DNA of 64,000 bases from Hydrocarboniphaga daqingensis (GTDB lineage: Bacteria > Pseudomonadota > Gammaproteobacteria > Nevskiales > Nevskiaceae), in assembly GCF_900129825.1 (NCBI RefSeq), contig NZ_FQWZ01000006.1, positions 83,674 to 147,673 of the forward strand, read 5' to 3'. Position 1 is the first letter of the stretch; every line of letters starts with the position of its first letter. Shown here one piece after another: positions 56,662 through 64,000 of this stretch. The notes under the pieces are model-generated. The model was not told the DNA's origin, searched no databases, and saw nothing but the letters and a program-made list of their open reading frames with translations. Position numbers and translations under genes: made by a program.

Positions 56662-57173
56662 TCCGGCGCGGGCGCGGCGCCGAGCTGGCGCTGATGCCAG
56701 ACCAGATACAAGCGCAGGTCGAACTCGATCTGGTGATAGTCCGGCAGCATGTGGCAGCACAGCGAGTAAAACGCCTTGCCGTGATCGAACTCGCGCAAGT
56801 GCGCCAATTCGTGGACGACGACCATCTCCAGGAATTCAGGCGGCGCATCCTTGAAGAACGAGGCGATGCGGATTTCGCGGCTGGCCTTGAGCCGTCCGCC
56901 TTGCACGCGCGATATCGCGGTGTTCAAGCCCAGGATGGTGCGCGCCGCATCGAGCCGATTCTGGAACACCACCTTGTTCGGTGACGGCGCCGACCGCAGG
57001 TACTGCTGCTTGATCGCCATCGCGTAGTCGTACAGCGCCTTGTCGCTGCGGATTTGATGGCGGCCGGGATAACGCTGCTGCAGATAGCCGTCGAGCCGCT
57101 GGCCATCAATCAGCTCGCGCACTTGCTGCTGCAAGCCCGGCGGATACGCAGCGAAATAGCGCAAAGGGTCCAT
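56658..57173 (-). CDS. YgjP-like zinc metallopeptidase (M48/DUF45)
   Basis: A 171-residue metallopeptidase-fold protein. The zinc motif VVVHELAHLREFDHGKAFY (HELAH plus third His) and the downstream CCHMLPDYHQIE are typical of YgjP/SprT-like proteins; no signal peptide. Starts MDPLRYFAAYPPG at 57173. It is convergent with the MFS gene, stops overlapping at 56658-56661. Cellular role unknown. Confidence 0.9.
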   Translation of the reverse strand: MDPLRYFAAYPPGLQQQVRELIDGQRLDGYLQQRYPGRHQIRSDKALYDYAMAIKQQYLRSAPSPNKVVFQNRLDAARTILGLNTAISRVQGGRLKASREIRIASFFKDAPPEFLEMVVVHELAHLREFDHGKAFYSLCCHMLPDYHQIEFDLRLYLVWHQRQLGAAPAPD

Positions 57174-57252
57174 CGCGCGATTATGCCGCGCGCATCGTCG
57201 GCCGATGATGCGTGTCGTGACGCACTGCCGTCACGGCCCCACCGTCGGGCAC

Positions 57253-57282
57253 AAAAAAACGGCGGCCTAAACGGCCGCCGTT
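57253..57282 (-). terminator. terminator after etfA
   Basis: On the minus strand a perfect 10-bp stem AACGGCGGCC/GGCCGCCGTT (arms 57258-57267 and 57273-57282) is followed by a T-run (the A-run 57253-57259 on the plus strand). Ends the etfBA transcript 46 bp after the etfA stop. Confidence 0.9.
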
Positions 57283-57327
57283 ACTGACTGCATCAGCGCG
57301 GCGTTGCCGCCGCGCTGCGTGTTGCGA

Positions 57328-58263
57328 TTACAGCTTGCCTTCCAGCTCCGGCACCGCCGTGAACAGATCGGCGACGAGGCCGAAGTCGGCCACTTCGAAG
57401 ATCGGCGCTTCGGCGTCCTTGTTGATCGCCACGATCGTGCGCGCGTCCTTGATACCGGCCAAGTGCTGGATCGCACCGGAGATACCGGCGGCGACGTACA
57501 GCTCAGGGGCGATGATCTTGCCGGTCTGGCCGACCTGCATGTCGTTGGGCACGTAGCCGGAGTCGACGGCGGCGCGCGATGCACCAACAGCAGCGCCCAT
57601 CTTGTCGGCGAGGCTGTAGATGATCTTGAACGCGTCGCTGGAACCCAGCGCACGACCGCCCGACACCACGCGAGCCGCAGCCTGCAGGTCGGGACGCTCG
57701 CTCTTCTGTGCTTCGAGCTTGACGAAGCGCGTGTGCGACGGCAGCGCGGCGCTGCTGCTGGCCGATTCGATCGCGGCGTTGGCGCTGCTGCCGACGGCCG
57801 TGAACGAGGCCAGACGCACCGTGGCGACGATCGCCGGCGCGGCCGGGGCCTCGACGGTGACGATCGCGTTGCCGGCGTAGGTCGGACGATCGAAGCTGGT
57901 CGGGCTGTGCGCGACCATGATGTCCGACACCTGCTGCACGCCGAGCCTGGCGGCGACGCGCGGCGCGGTGTCCTTGCCAAACGCGGTGCCCGGGAACAGC
58001 ACGTGGCTGTAGCCGGCGGCCAATTCGACGATCTGCGGCGCGTAGACGGCGGCCAGCGGGTTGGCGTTGGCGGCGCTTTCGATCTTCAGCACCTTGGTGA
58101 CGCCGTCGAGCTTGGCGGCGTCGGCGGCAGCGGCCGACACGTCGGCGCCGAACAGCGCGACCGTGATGTCGCCCTTGATCTGGGCGGCGGCGGCAACGAC
58201 CTTGGCCGTGCCGGAGTTCAGCTTGCCGTCGGAGATTTCACCGATGACGAGAATCTTGCTCAT
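57328..58263 (-). CDS. etfA: electron transfer flavoprotein alpha subunit
   Basis: A 311-residue ETF alpha (FixB) subunit carrying FAD. The C-terminal FAD domain is complete: [56 protein letters not shown] and [20 protein letters not shown]. It starts in a 1-base TAATG overlap with the etfB stop. With EtfB it carries electrons from acyl-CoA dehydrogenases to ETF-QO. Confidence 0.97.
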   Translation of the reverse strand: MSKILVIGEISDGKLNSGTAKVVAAAAQIKGDITVALFGADVSAAAADAAKLDGVTKVLKIESAANANPLAAVYAPQIVELAAGYSHVLFPGTAFGKDTAPRVAARLGVQQVSDIMVAHSPTSFDRPTYAGNAIVTVEAPAAPAIVATVRLASFTAVGSSANAAIESASSSAALPSHTRFVKLEAQKSERPDLQAAARVVSGGRALGSSDAFKIIYSLADKMGAAVGASRAAVDSGYVPNDMQVGQTGKIIAPELYVAAGISGAIQHLAGIKDARTIVAINKDAEAPIFEVADFGLVADLFTAVPELEGKL

Positions 58264-59009
58264 TAGACGAGCCCCTTGGACTTGAGTGCGGAAACCAGTT
58301 CATCAACCGTCTTGACCATGATGCCCTTGCTGCGCTTGGGCGGAGCCGAGGTCTTGCTGATCGTCAGCGCGGCGCCCTTTTCGACACCCAGGTCGGCGAA
58401 GGTGACCGTTTCGATCGGCTTCTTCTTCGCCTTCATGATGTCCGGCAGCTTCAGGTAGCGCGGCTCGTTCAGACGCAGGTCGGTGGTGATCACCGCCGGC
58501 AGATCGACTTCCAGCGTTTCCAGACCGGCGTCGACTTCACGCGTGACCACGGCCTTGCCGCCATCGAGTTCGACCTTGGACGCGAACGTCGCCTGGGCGA
58601 TGTCGAGCAGCGCAGCGACCATCTGGCCGGTCTGGTTGGCGTCGTCGTCGATCGCCTGCTTGCCCGCGAAGAACACCTGCGCGCCTTCCTTCTTCAGCGC
58701 AGCGGCAAACGCACGCGCGGCCGTCAGCGGCTGCACGTCGCCTTCTTCCTTGATGTGGATCGCGCGATCCGCACCGAACGCCAGCGCCGAGCGCAGCGTT
58801 TCTTCGTTCTTGGCGCCACCGATCGTGATCGCGACGATCTCGGTCAGTTTGCCTTTCTCTTTCAGACGAACCGCTTCTTCCATTGCGATTTCGTCGAACG
58901 GATTCATCGAATGTTTGACGCCTTCGGTGATGACACCCGAGCCGTCAGACTTCACCTGTACGCGGACGTTGTAGTCCACCACTCGCTTGACGCTGACCAG
59001 TGCTTTCAT
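58263..59009 (-). CDS. etfB: electron transfer flavoprotein beta subunit
   Basis: A 248-residue ETF beta (FixA) subunit binding AMP. It opens [20 protein letters not shown]; the motifs [36 protein letters not shown] and [20 protein letters not shown] are typical. It overlaps etfA by one base and lies 93 bp after the ETF-QO gene on the same strand, so all three form one electron-transfer unit. Confidence 0.97.
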   Translation of the reverse strand: MKALVSVKRVVDYNVRVQVKSDGSGVITEGVKHSMNPFDEIAMEEAVRLKEKGKLTEIVAITIGGAKNEETLRSALAFGADRAIHIKEEGDVQPLTAARAFAAALKKEGAQVFFAGKQAIDDDANQTGQMVAALLDIAQATFASKVELDGGKAVVTREVDAGLETLEVDLPAVITTDLRLNEPRYLKLPDIMKAKKKPIETVTFADLGVEKGAALTISKTSAPPKRSKGIMVKTVDELVSALKSKGLV

Positions 59010-59102
59010 TCGCTCTCTCGTTTCACTGCTAATCGAAAAAATGATGGCTGACCATCGAGGCGGAGCATCCCTTGCCGCCGCACCCGATGGTCTGGCTCGT
59101 TG

Positions 59103-60785
59103 CTACATGTTCGGGTAGTTGGGCCCGCCGTTGCCCTCGGGCGCGACCCAGGTGATGTTCTGGGACGGGTCCTTGATATCGCAAGTCTTGCAGTGCACGC
59201 AGTTCTGCGCATTGATCTGGAAGCGCTTGTCGCCGGTCGCCGCGGTCACTACCTCGTAGACGCCGGCCGGGCAGTAGCGCTGCGCCGGCTCGTCGTACAG
59301 CGGCAGATTGCGGCCGATCGGGATCGACGGATCCTTCAAGCGCAGATGCACCGGCTGGTCTTCTTCGTGGTTGGTGCTCGACAGGAACACCGACGACAGC
59401 TTGTCGAAGCTCAGCTTTCCGTCCGGCTTGGGGTAGACGATCTTCTGCGACTGCGCGGCCGGCTTCAGCGTTTCGTGGTCCTTCTTCAGGTCACGGAAGT
59501 GCCACGGCGCCTTGCCGCCGAAGATGTTCTGCTCGATCCAGTTGATCGTGCCGCCGATCAGCGCGCCGAACTTGTGCAGTACCGCGCCGAAGTTGCGGCT
59601 GCGGTACAACTCGTCGTACAGCCAACTGGCCTTGAACTTTTCCGGGTAGCCGTTGAGCACGTCGCCACCTTCGGAGCCGGCGAGCAGGCGCTCGGCGACC
59701 GCTTCGGCGGCGAGCATGCCCGACTTCATCGCCGTGTGGCTGCCCTTGATCTTGGAGTAGTTCAGCATGCCGGCGTCGTCGCCGATCAGCGCACCGCCCG
59801 GGAACACCAGCTTGGGCAGCGCGTCGAGGCCGCCCTTGACCAGTGCGCGAGCGCCGTAGGACAGGCGCTTGCCGCCTTCGAGGTACTTGGCGATCACCGG
59901 GTGGTGCTTGAAGCGCTGGAACTCGTCAAACGGCGACAGGAACGGGTTGCTGTACGACAGGTCGACGATCAGGCCGACGACGACCTGGTTGTTTTCCAGG
60001 TGGTACAGGAACGAGCCACCGGTGGCTTCGGTGCCGAAAGCCTGCAGCGGCCAGCCAGCGCCGTGCACGACCAAGCCCTTCTCGTGCTTGGCCGGGTCGA
60101 TTTCCCACAGTTCCTTCAGGCCGATGCCGTAGTGCTGCGGCGCGTCCTTGCTCTCCAGCTGGTACTGCTGGATCAGGCGCTTGCCGAGGTGGCCGCGGCA
60201 GCCTTCGGAGAACAGCGTGTACTTGGCGCGCAGCTCCATGCCCGGCGCGTAGACGCCGTCCTTGGGCTTGCCGTCGTGGCCAACGCCCAGATCGCCGATC
60301 TGCACGCCGCGGACGACGTTCTGTTCGTCGATCAGCACTTCCTGCGCGGCGAAGCCAGGGTAGATCTCCACGCCCAGGCTTTCGGCCTGCTGCGCCAGCC
60401 AGCGGCACAGGTTGCCCAGCGAGATCACGTAGTTGCCCTCGTTGTGCATCGGCGAGGGGATCATGAAGTTCAGGAACTTGAACGACTTCTGCGGGCTGTA
60501 GAACAGGTGCAGTTCGTCGCGGACCACGGGCGCGTTCAGCGGCGCGCCGAGCTCTTTCCAATTCGGGAACAGCTCATTGAGCGCGCGCGGCTCGAACACG
60601 GCGCCCGACAGGATATGCGCGCCGACTTCGGAGCCTTTCTCGACGACGCAGACGCTGATTTCGGCGCCTTTTTCGGCGGCGATCTGTTTGAGTTTGCAGG
60701 CCGCTGCCAGTCCCGACGGACCGGCGCCGACGATCAGCACGTCGTATTCCATCACGTCCCGCTCAACGGGCGTCTCTACCGACAT
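59103..60785 (-). CDS. electron transfer flavoprotein-ubiquinone oxidoreductase
   Basis: A 560-residue ETF-QO that reduces ubiquinone with electrons from ETF at the inner membrane. FAD-binding VGAGPSGLAAACKLKQ at about residue 20, AGMLNYSKIKGSHTAMKSGM, and C-terminal 4Fe-4S cysteines RYCPAGVYE with NCVHCKTCDIKDPSQN, followed by GNGGPNYPNM at the end. A GGAG precedes ATG 60785. Full length for the family. Confidence 0.97.
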   Translation of the reverse strand: MSVETPVERDVMEYDVLIVGAGPSGLAAACKLKQIAAEKGAEISVCVVEKGSEVGAHILSGAVFEPRALNELFPNWKELGAPLNAPVVRDELHLFYSPQKSFKFLNFMIPSPMHNEGNYVISLGNLCRWLAQQAESLGVEIYPGFAAQEVLIDEQNVVRGVQIGDLGVGHDGKPKDGVYAPGMELRAKYTLFSEGCRGHLGKRLIQQYQLESKDAPQHYGIGLKELWEIDPAKHEKGLVVHGAGWPLQAFGTEATGGSFLYHLENNQVVVGLIVDLSYSNPFLSPFDEFQRFKHHPVIAKYLEGGKRLSYGARALVKGGLDALPKLVFPGGALIGDDAGMLNYSKIKGSHTAMKSGMLAAEAVAERLLAGSEGGDVLNGYPEKFKASWLYDELYRSRNFGAVLHKFGALIGGTINWIEQNIFGGKAPWHFRDLKKDHETLKPAAQSQKIVYPKPDGKLSFDKLSSVFLSSTNHEEDQPVHLRLKDPSIPIGRNLPLYDEPAQRYCPAGVYEVVTAATGDKRFQINAQNCVHCKTCDIKDPSQNITWVAPEGNGGPNYPNM

Positions 60786-60819
60786 TCGATGACTCCAAGG
60801 TGGATTCGTAAGACTGGGG

Positions 60820-60835
60820 CGGCCCGATCGGGCCG
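60820..60835. terminator. GC palindrome between pgpA and ETF-QO genes
   Basis: CGGCCCGATCGGGCCG is a perfect 16-base palindrome just downstream of pgpA and upstream of the ETF-QO start. It could form a hairpin but has no T-tract, so a terminator role is doubtful. Confidence 0.3.
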
Positions 60836-60879
60836 TGGACCTGGCTGAATCCGCAATTCTGCCAGCCGCAGGTCAACCA

Positions 60880-61476
60880 TTATCCCACTGCGACGACGCT
60901 GCGGCCAAGCGTTCCAGCGCAGGCCATCGCGAATGCGAGCACGGCGCCGGCCATCACGCCGGCCAGACCGTCGTCGAGCATCACGCCCAGGCCGCCGTGG
61001 ACCTGCCGGTCGAGCCATCCGATCGGCCAGGGCTTGAGGATGTCGAACACGCGAAACAGCACAAACGCCAGCGGCAACCAGGCCAGCACCGACAGGCTCA
61101 GGTACGGCAGCGCGTAAACCAGCGGCGCAGCGGTGATCAGAAACCCGACAATCTCGTCGAACACGAACCCTGGGTAATCGCTGACCTGCAGCAGCCGCGC
61201 GCTCTCGCCGGTGGCCCAGCAGCCGAACGCGAACAGCAGCAGGCACAGGCCCGCGTAGTACGGCCAGCTCAGCGCCGACATCAGCAGGAACAACGGCACG
61301 GCGGCCAGCGTGCCCCAGGTGCCCGGCGCGTGACGCGCCAGGCCCGAGCCGAAGCCGAAGCTGATCAGATGCACCGGCGTGGTCATGATCAGGCGAACCG
61401 GCGGCGGCGGAATCGCGTCGAGCTTGTCGCGCTGGCGCTGCTGGCTGTTGCGGGCGGCATGTTTCAACGGGGGCAT
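60880..61476 (-). CDS. pgpA: phosphatidylglycerophosphatase A
   Basis: A 198-residue membrane phosphatase of phosphatidylglycerol synthesis. Motifs: ISFGFGSGLARHAPGTWGTL, YPGFVFDEIVGFLIT and RVFDILKPWPIGWLDRQVHG with VMLDDGLAGVMAG are family signatures; four hydrophobic segments. Start ATG 61476 (MPPLKHAARN) lies 22 bp after thiL; the open frame extends to 61590 inside thiL. thiL-pgpA adjacency is common in gammaproteobacteria. Confidence 0.95.
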   Translation of the reverse strand: MPPLKHAARNSQQRQRDKLDAIPPPPVRLIMTTPVHLISFGFGSGLARHAPGTWGTLAAVPLFLLMSALSWPYYAGLCLLLFAFGCWATGESARLLQVSDYPGFVFDEIVGFLITAAPLVYALPYLSLSVLAWLPLAFVLFRVFDILKPWPIGWLDRQVHGGLGVMLDDGLAGVMAGAVLAFAMACAGTLGRSVVAVG

Positions 61477-61498
61477 CCTCGGGTCGGCGCGGCGGGCG

Positions 61499-62464
61499 TC
61501 ATGGAAAGTGACGATAACCAGCCTCGGTGAATCGCAACGGCGCGCCGTTGCCGTCATATACGGAAAAGCCGCGCGTCTGGACGATTTCACCGATGTCGGT
61601 CAGCGACAGGCCCAGCGTGGCGGCGGCCTGCTGCGCGGCGATCCAACGCGACGCCGGCACGGTCAGGCACAGCTCGTAATCGTCGCCGCCGGCGATTTGC
61701 AGCCGCTGTCGGGCGTCAGCATCGGGCTCGGCGATCAGCAGCTCGGCCGACGTCGGCAGTCGCGCGGCCTGGATCGCCGCGCCGACGCCGCTGGCGTCCA
61801 GCACATGGCCCAGATCGGCGGCCAGACCATCGGACAGGTCGATCGCCGCGTGGGCCAGGTCGCGCAGCGCCAAACCCAGCGCCAGTCGCGGACTCGGTCG
61901 GTCGAGCCGCGCACGCAACCGGCGCTGGCCCTCGCCGACGACGGCGTCGCCGCGCTGCCACTGACGCAGCGCCGCCGCCGCATCGCCCAGCGTGCCGCTG
62001 ACCGCGATCCGGTCGCCCGGCCGGGCGCCGCTGCGCCGCAATGCGCGGCCGGCCGGCACCTCGCCGATGGCGGTGATCGTCACCGACAGCGGGCCGCGCG
62101 TGGTGTCGCCGCCGACCAAGGCCACGTCTGCGTCGGCGGCCAGTGCTTGCAGGCCAGCGGCGAAGCCCGCCAGCCATGGGCGATCAACGTCGGGCAGCGT
62201 CAGCGCCAGCGTGAACCAGCGCGCTCGCGCGCCCATCGCGGCCAGGTCGGACAGATTCACGGCCAGCGCCTTCCAGCCGATGTCGAACGGCGCGGTATCG
62301 ACCGGAAAGTGCCGGCCGGCGATCAGCGTGTCGCTGGTCACCGCCAGCAGGTGGCCGGCCGCCGGCGCGAGCAGCGCCGCATCGTCGCCGATGCCGAGCA
62401 CAACATTGGGCCGCGCCGGCGACAGCGGCGCGAAATAGCAGCGGATCAGCTCGAATTCGTCCAT
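61499..62464 (-). CDS. thiL: thiamine-monophosphate kinase
   Basis: A 321-residue kinase making thiamine diphosphate from the monophosphate. MDEFELIRCYFAP at the start, LGIGDDAALLAP, AVTSDTLIAGRHFP, GWKALAVNLSDLAAMGARA, GGDTTRGPLSVTITAIG and AIDLSDGLAADLGHVLDASG are the conserved metal/nucleotide segments. ATG 62464; 40 bp after nusB. Confidence 0.96.
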   Translation of the reverse strand: MDEFELIRCYFAPLSPARPNVVLGIGDDAALLAPAAGHLLAVTSDTLIAGRHFPVDTAPFDIGWKALAVNLSDLAAMGARARWFTLALTLPDVDRPWLAGFAAGLQALAADADVALVGGDTTRGPLSVTITAIGEVPAGRALRRSGARPGDRIAVSGTLGDAAAALRQWQRGDAVVGEGQRRLRARLDRPSPRLALGLALRDLAHAAIDLSDGLAADLGHVLDASGVGAAIQAARLPTSAELLIAEPDADARQRLQIAGGDDYELCLTVPASRWIAAQQAAATLGLSLTDIGEIVQTRGFSVYDGNGAPLRFTEAGYRHFP

Positions 62465-62504
62465 GCCCGGCGCGAATATCGCAGCGGCGCGTGGCCGGAC
62501 GGCG

Positions 62505-62960
62505 TCAGTAGCCGGCGCCGATCTCGGCGCCGCGCGCATCGCGCGCCAGCTTGTCGAGCACGCCGTTGACGAACTTGTAGCCTTCTTCGGCGCCGAAGAT
62601 CTTGGCGAGGTTGACCGCCTCGTTGACCACGACCTTCCACGGCACTTCGATCTTGTACTTCAGCTCATAGGCGCCCAGCAGCAGCACCGCGTGCTCGACC
62701 GGGTCGAGCTGGTTCAGCGGCCGGTCCAGATGCGGCACCAGCATCATCGTCAGCTCGGCGGCTTGGTCGACGACGCCTTTGAGCAGTTCGTTGAAGTATT
62801 CGCCGTCGGCGCGACCCAAGCCTTCGGGCTGCTCGCGGAACTGCTTGAGCATGCTCTCGGGGTGGGTTTCGTTGACCAGCCACTGGTACAGCGCCTGCAC
62901 CGTCAGCCGGCGGGCCAGCCCGCGGCGGCTCTGCGAACCCTGGTAGGCCTGTTCGCTCAT
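62505..62960 (-). CDS. nusB: transcription antitermination factor NusB
   Basis: A 151-residue NusB: RRGLARRLTVQALYQWLVN, ELTMMLVPHLDRPLNQLDPV, HAVLLLGAYELKYKIEVPWK and VVNEAVNLAKIFGAEEGYKF VNGVLDKLA are the typical helices that bind boxA RNA with NusE. Its ATG overlaps the ribH stop (ATGA at 62957-62960), the usual ribH-nusB coupling. Confidence 0.97.
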   Translation of the reverse strand: MSEQAYQGSQSRRGLARRLTVQALYQWLVNETHPESMLKQFREQPEGLGRADGEYFNELLKGVVDQAAELTMMLVPHLDRPLNQLDPVEHAVLLLGAYELKYKIEVPWKVVVNEAVNLAKIFGAEEGYKFVNGVLDKLARDARGAEIGAGY

Positions 62961-63454
62961 GCCAGGCTCCGCGCCAGGCGCAACATGTCGAGCACGGCGG
63001 CGGCCGCCTCGTAGCCCTTGTTGGTGCGACCGGGGCCGGCCCGATCATGGGCCTGCTGCACGGTGTTGACCGTCAGCACGCCGAACGCCACCGGCTTGCC
63101 GTGCGTCAGCTGCACGCTCATCAAGCCGCGCGCGCATTCGCCGGCCACGTATTCGAAGTGCGGCGTATCACCGCGGATCACGGCACCGAGCACGACCACC
63201 GCGTCGAACTGCCCCGACGCCAGGATGCGGTCGGCGGCCAGCGGCAACTCGTAGGCACCGGGCGCACGGAATTCGCGGATATGGCCGTCGGTGACGCCCC
63301 AGTCGGCGAGGCAGGCGCGGGCGCCGGCCAACAGCGGGTCGACGATGTCGGTGTTCCACTGCGTGGCGCAGATCGCGATGCGGGTGCTGGCGAACTCGCC
63401 GTCGGCAGTCGGGGCGGGCGCCGAATAGCCGGTCTTCCCTGAGATGGTGGTCAT
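62957..63454 (-). CDS. ribH: 6,7-dimethyl-8-ribityllumazine synthase
   Basis: A 165-residue lumazine synthase of riboflavin biosynthesis. REFRAPGAYELPLAADRI, FDAVVVLGAVIRGDTPHFEY, GLMSVQLTHGKPVAFGVLT and the C-terminal NKGYEAAAAVLDML are conserved. Start ATG 63454 (MTTISGKTGYS); the longer frame runs into the next gene. It follows the RibB-like gene by 52 bp. Confidence 0.96.
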   Translation of the reverse strand: MTTISGKTGYSAPAPTADGEFASTRIAICATQWNTDIVDPLLAGARACLADWGVTDGHIREFRAPGAYELPLAADRILASGQFDAVVVLGAVIRGDTPHFEYVAGECARGLMSVQLTHGKPVAFGVLTVNTVQQAHDRAGPGRTNKGYEAAAAVLDMLRLARSLA

Positions 63455-63506
63455 TGAGCAGCGGGTTCCAAAGAGCGTCAAAAAGCGGTTGCAGCCGGCA
63501 ACGATA

Positions 63507-64000
63507 TCAGTCGCAAGGTACGTATTCGACGATTTCCAGGCCGAAGCCCGAAATCGCATGCATGCGCTTGGGCGCGGACAGCACGCGCAGCTTGCGCACG
63601 CCCAGGTCGGCCAGGATCTGCGCACCGATGCCGTAGGTCCGCAGAATCTGCGGGTCGGCAGCGACCGACAACGGCTCGGGCTCGGGCGCGCTGCCCTTGT
63701 GCAGACCGACGATCTGCTGCACCAGCTCGCGCGGCGATTCGGGCTTACGCAGCAGCACGACGACGCCATGGCCTTCTTCGGCGACGCGCTTGAGCGCGCG
63801 GCGCAGCGGCCAGCCGAAGTGCTCGTTTTCGACGGTCAGCACGTCAGCCAGCGTGTTGCGCAGATGCACGCGCACCAGCGTCGGCGCGCCCGGCTTGACC
63901 TGGCCCTTGACCAGCGCCAGGTGCACCGTGTTGTCGACCGTGTCCTGGAAGGTCACCAGCCGGAACTCGCCGAATTCGGTCTTGACCGTGGTTTCGGCGA
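63507..64000 (-). CDS. RibBX-like protein, C-terminal part (5' end outside window)
   Basis: The visible 160 or so C-terminal residues belong to the GTP-cyclohydrolase-II-like half of a RibBA-type protein; the DHBP synthase half must lie beyond 64000. It retains the fold segments EFGEFRLVTFQDTVD and LRTYGIGAQILADLGVRK, but the zinc/catalytic RVHSECLTGD stretch is replaced by LVRVHLRNTLADVLTVE (no cysteines) and TNNPRKI by LSAPKRMHAI. It is therefore likely a RibBX protein with active DHBP synthase only and a degenerate second domain. Confidence 0.85.
   Translation of the reverse strand, partial: AETTVKTEFGEFRLVTFQDTVDNTVHLALVKGQVKPGAPTLVRVHLRNTLADVLTVENEHFGWPLRRALKRVAEEGHGVVVLLRKPESPRELVQQIVGLHKGSAPEPEPLSVAADPQILRTYGIGAQILADLGVRKLRVLSAPKRMHAISGFGLEIVEYVPCD

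Overview
This is a GC-rich window of bacterial chromosome, densely packed with leaderless-spaced operons. The ribBA-like/ribH/nusB/thiL/pgpA order at the right end, the high-copy-looking intergenic repeats at 6125-6720 and 17040-17300 (types familiar from Xanthomonadaceae and related gammaproteobacteria), KatG, CreA, a PaaX-type regulator and TonB receptors point to a gammaproteobacterium of the Xanthomonadales/Nevskiales kind. That placement is an inference from content and style; no rRNA gene is present.

Layout. (1) 74-9385: nitrogen from urea. ureD, ureA and ureB run leftward (ureC must lie off the left edge); a porin and the five-gene urea ABC transporter urtABCDE run rightward. A 3.6-copy tandem repeat sits between urtB and urtC. 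(2) 9434-26198, all leftward: one purine-catabolic block, in transcription order uraH, xdhA, xdhB, xdhC, a BMP-type ABC transporter (ATPase plus two permeases), then after a 450-bp repeat-bearing gap puuD, guaD, a GntR/FadR-type regulator, puuE, a uraD-allC fusion and an M20 hydrolase. (3) 26505-32494, rightward and divergent from block 2: BMP substrate-binding protein, TonB receptor, exported MTAP/PNP-family phosphorylase and a lipoprotein 'purine nucleoside permease' (NUP). Two inverted copies of the same 13-bp element sit about 55 bp upstream of each divergent start. (4) 32523-45621: mixed genes: two SRPBCC proteins, CreA, a DUF2306 membrane protein, a P-type ATPase, an M14 peptidase, a PaaX/desaturase/acyl-CoA dehydrogenase operon, an exported KatG and a HigBA toxin-antitoxin pair. 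(5) 45646-56661: a second purine island: exported adenosine deaminase, exported nucleosidase, second NUP lipoprotein, an ADA-like deaminase with an altered active-site motif, exported nucleoside hydrolase (leftward); adenine deaminase, Rieske oxygenase, 8-oxoguanine deaminase and an MHS-type transporter (rightward). (6) 56658-64000, leftward: YgjP-like metalloprotease, etfA, etfB, ETF-ubiquinone oxidoreductase, pgpA, thiL, nusB, ribH and the C-terminal part of a RibBX-like protein.

How it works together (inference from families plus context): nucleosides cross the outer membrane, perhaps through the TonB receptor; at least six exported proteins deaminate or cleave them in the periplasm; the BMP ABC transporter and the MHS carrier import products; guanine, adenine and 8-oxoguanine deaminases and xanthine dehydrogenase feed urate; PuuD, UraH, UraD, PuuE and AllC open the ring to ureido compounds; urea so produced or imported by Urt goes to urease. 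No ureidoglycolate lyase was recognised in the window. The most interesting points are the extracytoplasmic front end of the pathway, the shared putative operator, the Rieske oxygenase translationally coupled to adenine deaminase, and the ADA paralogue lacking the HAGE glutamate.
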